Positions 10,672 to 22,215 of a stretch of 64,000 nt of DNA are shown here, piece by piece. Source of the stretch: Thysanoteuthis rhombus (taxonomy: Eukaryota; Mollusca; Cephalopoda; Oegopsida; Thysanoteuthidae); the NCBI GenBank assembly GCA_963457665.1, contig OY735228.1:1996673-2060672 (forward strand). Direction: 5' to 3'. Position numbers and translations under genes: made by a program. Under the pieces are notes generated by a model. The model was not told where the DNA came from, made no database searches, and saw only the letters and a program-made list of their open reading frames with translations. Every line of letters starts with the position of its first letter. Position 1 is the stretch's first letter.

Positions 10672-13600
10672 CTGTAAGTCAGGAGAGAAAAAAAAATGAT
10701 TAAATGTACAGTTGGAGAAAAAGTTCCCAATCCGCGATGGAGGAAGAAATTCACCTGCCTGGTAAAACCAGTTTTTTTTTGTAGTCTATCATCCACCCTA
10801 ACACAAATTTTCATAGAAATTCTTCGTGAACTTTTGGAGATATCGTCTGTACAACCATGAGAAAGGGTAGTAATTCAACACCAGAAATAATTTTGAACGC
10901 AAAGGGAGATAATCCTTATTCTATCATCCATTCATTAAATAAAATATTGTATATACCTTCAACTCAATTTTCCCAGGCTTGTTTTTCATCACAACTCCAT
11001 TTATCGATTGACAGCAGTGAATAAACAGTGTGGATCAGAAGTAAGTAATTAAACCTCACCAAAAAAATTATCCTTTGTTTCCAATCCACGCCATTTACTC
11101 ACTGCTATGGTTCGACACTTCGAGTCGAGTTTTGATGGAAAAAAAAAATTAAACTGAAATATTAGAATGAAGGAAAATAGTAAATAATTAAGGATTCATT
11201 TATTCATTTTTTAGGGAATTTTCCAATTCTCAATTCTTTGCTCTCCCAAATTTTTCTCACTTGGAAAAAAAAATCTTTTTATTTCTTTCATTCTGAAACT
11301 TTTCTCAAAGAACATCTCCAATTCATCATTAACGATTAAAATAGTTTTCTTCGCTTTTGTTCCACAGCAGTAAACAGAAGAGAAGCATTGCAAAAACAAC
11401 AGTATAAAACACCCCAAAGACTTGATGTCTTTATTTGGAGGGAGAAAAAAAAAAAAAAAGATAAAATACAAAAACACACCAAGAAAATGAGAGGAAAAAC
11501 CTGTGAGTCGATGAAATTTCTAGTTGACAATTGGAAAATTTCCAATAATTGACTATGACATTGACAGAGGTAAGTGAAAAAAAGATAACAAATGATGATA
11601 TCAGTCAACATAGGCTTTGTTCTATTGTTGAAGATAAATCTTCCTAATGTGCATGACAAAGAAAAGCAACTGACCTGATCAGTGAGTTCATCTTTCACAC
11701 TGTTCAGGCTATCAACTTGTTCTAAAATATCTGACTTTTCTTTTACTGGAAAAAAGAAAGAATAATTGATTAGATTGGAAATTTTTTTCAAAATTTCAAA
11801 TAAATGAAAATTTTTTAAAAATATATAAGAATTTTTTTCTTCACAAGTGCAAAAAACACAAAAAGATTTACTCACTTTCGGCTTGACTCAGAATTATTGC
11901 CAACTGCCGATTTCTTTTCTTTACCTTCTTCAGCTCATCCTGAAGAAAATAAAACAGACAAATAAAACTATCAAACGAAGCGAAATTATGAATCAACACC
12001 CCACCCCCCTTATTTCCACCTCGTATATTATGCAGTAGATATAAGTTACCTGGATTGAAATTCTATGATTTGAATCATAAATGGAAAATTATGATTAAAA
12101 AGAAAAAAAAAGGACACAAACTGAGGGACCAATTTGGCATGAATTTCTATTGTAAATTGAACCCCCTAATAAAACCCTATTCAGAAGAGGAATTTTCAAA
12201 AAACAACACAATTTTCCCTACTCATTGGGGGAGGGGCAAAAATTCCAAGTTTCTTCAATGAACGGTAGCAGATATGAGAAAAAAACTTACAGCAATTGCT
12301 TGTGAGAAACCAGAATCTTTTAAATAACATCGCAGCAATACAGTTACCAACTGAGTAATGACCCTTGTAAGTATTTGGTGACACATGATGTTTCAGATCA
12401 ACCAATAATACAGATAAACAATCTCTAATCCAAAATTCTGGAAACCAAAAAGCTCTGAAAACAGAAGCATAAACTGCTTTAACCCAACATTCAAAAAGTT
12501 TTGACTACTTTCTACTTCCAACTTGATTTTTAGTTGCTTTCAGAGAGTTCACAGAGGAGAGCCACCATGACCCTTTAGAGGATGGGTGATATATCTTACA
12601 CTGAAAGATTAAAACAAACACTTCAGAAACCTTGGAATAACATGCGACTAATTGGAAGTCTAAAGAATCCAAAACAAAGAGTGGATACTGATGTTCATTG
12701 CTCAAAATGCTGACTTCATCTTTCTACAGTAAAACTAGAGGATAAAGCCGAAAACTATAAATTCACTCCTCAATTGGAGTTAGAGAAAATTTCTCCTCGG
12801 CTCGAATAGCAAACACATCGAACAGCTTAAGAGAAGAGACAGTCATATCCAAGAACATCATTATTTCAAAAAATAAAAAATAAATAAATAAATAAAAAAA
12901 ATAAATAAAAATTAAAAAAAAAAAAACAAACAAAAAAAACAAAAAACAACTCAGTTCTGATATCGGTCATACCAAATTTATCAACCAATTTCCTTATAGG
13001 TTTAATCCCAACCCAACTAAATTGAAGCTGGTTTAATGACGCCATTAACTGTCATTAAAAAGAGCCTATCCCAAGTACATTCAAGCATATTATCACAACT
13101 TTGATTCATACTGTCATTCCACAGCCAAGAGCAAACCTCCAATGAGAACCAAACGTAGTCCCAGAAGGAAGTCCAGTTCACGTCCAGCAGCTATAACCAC
13201 TTTGCCAAGGAAGATTTCAGGGTCTGCAAAAGCTTATTTTCACCTTTTAAGCCTTATCCTTACTTCTGACTATCAATGCCATGTTGGTTGTAACTAGTAT
13301 TATTATTATTATTAAAGAATAAAAAAGTATAATTAATACAAATATACTGCTTTGTCCTCCAAAGAGAATACGAAGATACCTGCAATATACTTTGAGCATG
13401 GATTAATCCCATAGATAAAAACTAGATTTAATAGGACTTAGGGCTTAGTAATTTAGACAAAAATTCATATCCCGGTACTGTCAGGCTGAATACTGATATA
13501 CAAGATATACCCCAGTGTTTTCTTATGTTCAATTGCAAGTCAAAACCACAAGATTTCACAAAAACTTAAGACAAACTGAAATCGAAATAACAATAAAAAT

Positions 13601-14807
13601 AATTAAAAAAAGGCATATCTCTGAAAATGCTGCTTTTTAAATAATAAGAGGTACACAGAATACTGACAATAAAGAGACTAAATAGAAAAAATAGTTTTCT
13701 CATGAAGTAAAGAGTTGAAGGAACTTTGAGGGAGAGGAAAGTGGGTGTGGCACACACATGCAGAGGAAGAGTGGAGGTGAGATTGTGTGGAAAATTAGGG
13801 AAGGGGGATAGAAAAAAAAAATTTTTTTTAAATTAAAAAAAAAAAAAAAAAAAAGGAGCTAGATCTAGTTCCAACATAGCTAAATTTGGCACCAATGTGA
13901 CTTTATCAATGTAAACAGTATTGCTCAATTTTATAAGGTGTTTGAAAATGAACCAGTATATTGTGTAGAGTGATATACCGCCCAGCCCCAAAGTATTTCA
14001 TTTGCAATTATCAATTTCCATATTCCAATTTTGGTTCTGATTTTAGTTACTGGAGTTTTTTTAAGCAGGAATGGCATTGAAGAAAATAAAAAAGCTGCCC
14101 TCACCTCTAAACTGGTCACTTTCTCTCTCAAATGAGTCAATTCTTCATCTTTTTCTTTCATTTCTTCTGCATGTTTAGCAGTCAACACACTCTGCACTGC
14201 ATATTGCTACAAAAAGAAAAAAGGGATACAGTATTCTCATTCCACAAGTTATTCAGTCTCATTTTCATACTTGTTGTTTCTATTACTTCATTTAAGTTGA
14301 TACTGCTTCCAACCTTTCTGTAGAGGGTCATCACGATTGTTTTTGCTTTCCAAAGCACAACTGTCTACACACTTGAATTCTACATTGGGTTTGAATATAC
14401 TGTTCTTGCAGGCTTTACTGTATGCACGTTTCAGTAGCTATTGAATTAACTACCCAATCAGTTGCATGTTTGATTCCAGCAGCAGCAGCATCATTTTCCC
14501 CAACTTATAATTCTATTTACATTGTCTAGGCCAAATGATACATTCACCTTGTAACAATGGGTGATCATTTCAAAATCATATAATGCAAATTATAATTATT
14601 TCTGATGGATCATACATCCATTTCTTAATATAATTGTCTGCATTGAAAGAAACAAATAGAGTAGCCATAGACAGTAAATGAACAAAATGAGAATTTAGAG
14701 TTAAAGCATTTATTTGGGCCTTTGAATTACCAGCTCAATGATAAACATTGCGTTGAAACTGCTACCCTATAAGTTGCAGGTTAAATTCCTGCAGCAGCCT
14801 CATTTTC

Positions 14808-14861
<54 letters not shown>

Positions 14862-15012
14862 AAATATTTACCAAATTTACACATAATACCATTACTAAGT
14901 ATATGTAGATCATTAAACACACACACAAGAGAAAATTACATTGATAGACTAGGAAATAAGTGATTGAATTGACAAATTTTTTTCTAATGAGTTTAGAGTT
15001 TCAAGCTGTAAA

Positions 15013-15091
<79 letters not shown>

Positions 15092-18000
15092 AACTTACTG
15101 AACGTATACACAAGTCACACTATAAGATTAGTATACTTGTGTGATAGGCCAGACCCACTACACAAAGAATGACACAACAAAAATTGACACCAGCCTTCAA
15201 TAAGTTACTTGCTGCCATCAGAAATGATTGGATGTTCTCAAAAATAATAAAATATTCTGGCTCAGCAGAAATGATAATCAATGTAACTTTTGTACTTAAA
15301 AATTTTGAATCATAGTTTTTGGCTGGACCCATAGAACACTTTTCAGCTCACCATTTTGGAAATATATTGTCAAACACACCTCAGTGAAATACATTCTGCA
15401 GAAAATTTAGTCACAACATTTCTTACTCTCCAGCCTTCATCAGGTGTTTGTCTTGGTAACTGAATTTGAAATCGAATCCATTTATCCAATCCACAGGGTT
15501 AGATTGTTCTCATTCTGCTGTCCATGCCAAATGATATCTCATATCAGTTAATTCTTTATAGTTTATTTGTCCTTGCACTGTTGTTTGTGTACCTCTTCCA
15601 AAGTATTTGAAGTTTTCACACTACCTGACCCATAGATTGAACTCCTGACTACCAGGCAGGTTATTAGATACAATCAATCAATGGTTTGATCCATTAGGCC
15701 ATGTCTCTTATGAGAAGAATCAACTGATACACAATATCTTCTGGCATAGAGAGTGGAATAAGAACAATCTATTAACATGAATTGAATAAACAGTTTGGTT
15801 AGAAATTCCCACACAACTATCAAATACAGAAGACATCTGAAGAAGGCCAGAGAGTGCAACAGCCGAAATGTTATGACTATTACAAATGATTCTTAGGTCA
15901 TCAATGACAACTTGCACCTGGAGAAGGCTGGAGAGTACAGAGGCCGAAACAAGAGTATAACAATCAAGATGAGGAGACTAGTTAGTGTGAATCAAGGTTG
16001 CCAATAATGAAATTTTTTTCAGCCTTTCAAATGTTGATATCACTCCTGAATTTAAAAAAACAAAAAAACAAAAACAAACTTGCAAATTCTGAAAAATAAA
16101 AATGGAAAAACATCCAAAATCAGCATCCCTGGATAATTCCTCATCTTGGGAATTCAAAGACAATTGGTGCTGCTCAGAGAAATTCAAATACAAATCTGAC
16201 CTTCTGGTATTCTTCTTGCATTTTTTCTTTCTTCAGAATCCGATGGACTCCATCTTTGACATTTTCAAAATAATTAGGGTCTCCATCTGCGACTGGAATT
16301 TTCGTCTGTACTGGAGGCGGTGGAGGAGGGGATTCGGCTTCCTCGGTTTCTTCTTCTTCTGAGATACAAAAAAAAAAAAAAAGAGGAGAGAAAATCATTT
16401 TCAAGCAGAAACTATAATTCATCACATTGTCATTGATTTTTCAAGAAAATTTTCCCACCCTTTACAAGCAGGTATCTCCGCTTGGATTTCTCACTCTATT
16501 GTCCCAAGCAACTAATCATCTCATCACAACGTTTCCTCAGAGAAATGATCCATTCCCATTCTCAGACCCCAACTTCCCTAATCCTTACAACAACACTTTT
16601 ACAGATTCATAATTTGGGGAATTTTAGCCTTAAGGGATTATGGCGTTTCGGATCACGATTGATACTTTGAAAAATCATTTCCAACATTTAAAAGAATTTG
16701 AAAATTTCTCAGACCGTTAGAAATACAGAACAAGAAAAATCAAACCAAGTAAGAATGAATTAAAAAAAAAAACGCACAAAACTAAGTTTTAGAATGATGA
16801 AAAAATGGTTGCATTAAAATAAAATTTTTTTCTAAATCTGCATTCCCCTTACCACGAACTTCATTTTTTTCCTTTGCCTTTTGTTGCCTGGATCTGTTTT
16901 TATATTCTTCCAACGAGATCGGAGTATTTCTCTCTTTTTTTCTTTTCTTCTTGTTTTCTGCTGCAGATGATTTCGCATTGCCACTGCTATTGTTACTGTT
17001 GTTACTGTTGTTAGTGTTGTTGTTATTATTGTTTCCACTTTTCTAAGAAAGAAAATGGAGAAAAGAAAATGATAGGACAAAATATTTTCTCCACAAAAGA
17101 CGGGGGGGGGGGGGGCAATGTTTAACAAGGTCGTTTTTGTTCTTTAGACAGGTAGCAAGTCACTCTTGGTTATCAGGAAAAACCGTAATTTGAATAAAAA
17201 ATTTAAAGAAATTCTTCATTCACATCACACCTGTCTGGATCAATCTATTTTGCAAATGCAAGAATTCAAATTAAGGTTGTGTTCACAGCTTCAACCGACA
17301 TTGAATTAGGCAGTGGAAAATAACCGACACAAACACAATGATAAAACATGGTCATTTTTTGAAAAAATCTGATGGTCCGCCCTAATGTGCAGACTACGAA
17401 CGCCAGTTTTGAGGAAAATTAATCTTTCAAATTTCAAATTCTAAACATTCAAGTACCACCAGACCACAAGAAAAGAAAAAAAGAAAATCCATCAATAAAA
17501 AAAAATATTCACCTCCTTGTTTGAAGTTTTGTTCTGTTCAAATTCCAACTTACTCAACAGTAACGCCTGCTGCAAATCCTTTTCATAAATGTCCGAAGTG
17601 TACTAAAAAAAGAAATTTGTACAACCTTAAGACAATAATACAAATTTTAGAAGCATATAAATTGAGTTACAACAAAACTCGGGGAATTTAATCACCTTAC
17701 AAATTAGTCCAAGCATTACTGACAGAATAGTATCACACAGGTCTAATTCATACATTCATATTATTTATATGTAATCAGGGCCCATAAGAGGAGTTTTATA
17801 AGACCCCAAACAAACAAAAACACACACACATTGTCAGGCTTTAGATATTCTGTTCTCGTCTGCTTTTCGCACTGCATACTAATATCACTTGCCAGTAAAT
17901 GGTAGTCAACTTGTTTTATTAATGGACATATATCAACTAAGAAGTTTAATGTAATAAAAATATCAAAATTCACTGACTTCTGTACTCATTCAACAAATGC

Positions 18001-19169
18001 TGCTCCAAGGAGTCCTAGAATGAGATGTCTTGATAATTTCACAACCAATATTACAAACCTAGCATCCTCGTTTCAGCAGTTTCCATCAAAGTGGCCCAAC
18101 TTTTCTTCTATGAGGTTATAAAATGATGATACACTGATTTGTGAACAGTACTGTTTCTATTTAGAAGGTAAAAGAATAAAGTACTTGGTAACATTCAAGG
18201 ACTACAAGAGACAGTTGAAGAGGGCTGAAGAACAAATTGGCCATAACAGCAATCAAAACAACAAAGACAAGGATACTAATCCAGATAATCCATGTAACAA
18301 TAACACTTCGTCAGAACTTCGGACAATACTAAAGAAGGCCGAAGAACATATCAGTCAAACCATTGTGATGTAAACAACAAACACCCCAAGAATTTCATCA
18401 TAGTTACAGTTCAATATATCTCAACTCTTGAACGATGGTTAGCAAACTAATCTTTCAGAATTACTAGTGAAGTGACTTCAATCTTCACGAGTGCCCTCTA
18501 GTCTGGCCTTGTACCAGACTGAGCCATACTTGATCATTAGCTACTTGTATTGTGGTTCAATTTAGATCCTCATGAATGACAAACTATTGAGATGCCAGGC
18601 TTTATGTTGCTTTACAGCAGGGTACTCTACCATGAGTTAATGGTTAGCAAGGTAATTCAGCAGTCTATTCTTAATGTGCAGTGAGTTCGATTCTCACTGG
18701 ATGACTGACACTTGTGGCATATGTCTGAATAAGCTGAGAAAATAACCTGGTGAGCCTATTAGTGTGATAGTTGGCAAAATAATCAAGCAGATAAGGTGTT
18801 GTAGTGAATTTGACCCTCGATGGTGCCCTACTATTGTGACACCTGCCAGAATTATCTTCGCTATCCTTTAATTCCATAGAACAAAGACGCCTGTGAATAC
18901 GATTGTTTTTGTTACACTCTCAAGAGCATCCTCCTCTTCACAGATCAACCGATTGATTCCAATGGTAAGGAAAACCAAAAAGATTAAAGCCGACAGATTC
19001 GCTACATTAACTTTAAAAAGTCACCATTTTTATTCATCACATCTGATAAAAAAAGCGTCATTTTCAGGGAGCTTGAATAAGGACGCCTGTTTTCATCTGA
19101 CTCCATAAAATAATAGATGAATGAAATTTAAAAAAAAACAAAACAAAAGATTAAAAACTCAGTTTCATT

Positions 19170-19216
<47 letters not shown>

Positions 19217-20290
19217 ATATATAATTAGAAACCGTTGTTTCCCCCAAGAATTTCAAAACAATGTTTGTTTTCTTCAATTGGTTAGGATATTCATCTGAAT
19301 GAATTTGTGGAAGAATATTGTCAAACTCTGGTACAAAGTTTACAGTTAACAATGTTTTCTTACCCTAACAAAAACAATCCCAACCCAAATGAGGGAAGTA
19401 AACTGATATGTAAAATCCATATTCCCCAACTTATGATTTGAACTCATCACCAATCGAATGCCAGGAGGCTGTCTCACTGATTGAGTTAAATTGACAACTC
19501 TTGGCAAAATTTCATCATACAGATATGCACGGCTCAAATAAATACGTTTATACAAAAGAAAAAAAAAAAAAATCATACAAAAGATGTAAAGCTTTTATAA
19601 TTCTCCATGTTATATATACAATGCAAAAGTTGCAGAAATCATCTTCAGTCAGAATAGAAGTTGGAGTGGAGTTTGACCCTGCAGCAGCCAGACTTGTCCA
19701 TTTCATTTGTTGGTATATTAGAACAGTGGTCATCAGAGCTGCAAAAGCACATGCTACTGGCCGCAAAGAAATTTAGAGCTTTAGAAAAGTAGGTGTAATG
19801 AACCTTTCGGAAAGGAAACTTACCAAACCAAGCTCCCACTCGGGTGATCGCTGGGATAATAACCAAGGTGTTGCTGCCACACTTTCAATAGCAGTTAGGG
19901 TATAGAAGCTAGCCCCAAACTCCTTCTTCTGGGCTTGGGACAGGCAAGGCAAGACGACCCAAAAAAGATAATTTTTATAGAGCCCGTATCTGCATGGCAG
20001 ATGATTCAAATTTTTTTTTTTAAAAATCTTTTTATTAGTTACCCTTCTCCACTTTGGTAATCATTTTGTCGAGAGTGTTCGGAGAGCAACAGCTATGGTC
20101 GCAGAAAGATCTAGAAAGAAAACAGAACTTACCTCTTCATCGACTTTCTTCCAGTCTTCCCACTGTTTGTCAGCCACTGACGAAGGCAGATTCTGACTAT
20201 TTTTGGATTGGCTCTTCTTCGTCTTGCTTGTTGGTTTCCCAAATGCAAGATGTTTCAACTGGAAAACGACAACCAGAAATAAAATTTAAT

Positions 20291-20330
<40 letters not shown>

Positions 20331-22183
20331 AAATGCAACTGTACGAGGTGTGGAGTAGTGTACATACAAATACATCAACTTCCAACACACATAGCTATAC
20401 ACTAATAAGACAATGTGAATCTTCACTGGATCCTGCATACAAACTGCCTAACAGTAAAGACATTCAGATTTATGAATCATGCTAGATACAGGATAACAGC
20501 TGCAACTTCTCTAAGCTGTGTGCATGCAACCAGCACACAAAGGAAATTATTGTGTGCACAAAAGGTTACAAACCCAAAATAATGTAGTTACTAAAAATTA
20601 TGCTTATAATTATAAATGTATTAATAATAATACATCATAATCATACTTGTTGAAATAATCCCTGACTTGTTTCTGTCAACTAACAAAAACCACGTTCACA
20701 CATCAGTAATTTCTTGAGATGCATCTATATTTGCACAAGCATTCAGTGCGGACATATTTCTGTCCCAGAAACAACAATTTGCCAAACAGAAGATTTCAGA
20801 GTACACTGACAGCAAAAATTAGTGGGCACACAGTCCTCTCCCTGTCTTGACTGACACCCACCCACCCACAAACATTGACTACCAAACATTATAAGGAACA
20901 TTGCTTACAAGTAAACTTTCTCTGATTCAGTGATAATGTGTACATAAACTCTTTCGTTAAATGTCATTGCAATTAAAGCCTCATTTATTTTAAAAGAAGT
21001 GCGAGTGGTGTAATGGTCAACATTGCAGACAATGGAATTGGTGAGCAGAGTTCAAACTCTGTTCATGTTCACTTCACACTAATGCAATTTGGAAAAGCAT
21101 GAATCCATCTTTTCTTCCAGGGCAGATTGGACTCTCTAGCTGAGAGAGAAGCACAACACAGAATTTAAAACCATGGAGAAGGCACAGAAAACAACTACCT
21201 CTCCGCAAAACAATCACGATAATACACAGATAATGGATGTAGAGACATGACCACCCACATTTTCAAGGGATGTGGTTGAGAGAGAGAGAGAGAGAGAGAG
21301 GGAGGGATTTTATCCCCTAAATACATTTTTGGCAAATCAAGTTTTTTTTCTCCTTTCAACAAATGACCACTGTCTTTGGGAATACCTTCCTACATACATT
21401 TTTTTTTTTGATAGCTATTTTTCACCACACTAGAATTTGTTTTCACTACAAAAACAGAACAATATCTTGGAATACTAGTTGATCCCCATGAAAAAAGTTT
21501 CATGGCTATACTATCCAAAGTTAAGGTGTTCCATAGACCAAAATGATGTGAAGCAATTACCATCAATTTATACAGGAAGCTTTATAATCATAATCATGAT
21601 CATCTATCTGACATTGTACCAACTTTCCTGTTTTTATGATACAAATTAAAGTCAGGAATGATATTTTAAAAAGTTTTACATGAATTTAACCATAAAATAA
21701 GACAAAAGAAATGAAAATAAAAATAAATAATTTAAACCCCACCCCCGAAATAATAAAATTCCTTTCTTAGCTTTATTTCTAATCTACTAAAGAGAAAAAA
21801 GTGTTTGAGGATAAAATACTTTCTTAATTACTTAATTTTCAATTGAAAAATAAAAAGGCTCTATGTAGGGAAGGTGATCCAGAGTGTCAAGTTTCACACC
21901 CTCGGACACTTGATGTTAAAAACGACGCACAAATGGAAACAATTCATGAATTTAATGTATTCAAAGCAATAACAATATGTATTAACTTCCGTTTTTCTAT
22001 CATTATTTGTGCGCCGTTTTTAAAATTGAGTGAACCAAGTGTGAAACTAGACAATCGAGACCACCTTTCCAGCCTTTTCTTTTGGTACAAATTAAAATTA
22101 CGCATTATCTATTTTTGGGTTCATATCAAATTTTCTTTCTTTGTTACAATGTTTTATTTGTTGTAACTGAGTTTTTTCTTTTG

Positions 22184-22215
<32 letters not shown>

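Noticed and set aside
11336..11875. 179-codon minus-strand open frame
   Set aside because: Only 11675-11745 within it is coding (GKAP1 exon 8); the remainder is intron read-through across T-rich sequence.
16832..17128. 98-codon minus-strand frame over GKAP1 exon 4
   Set aside because: It is the wrong frame. Phase from exons 3 and 5 fixes a different frame encoding the Asn-rich linker and a basic segment.
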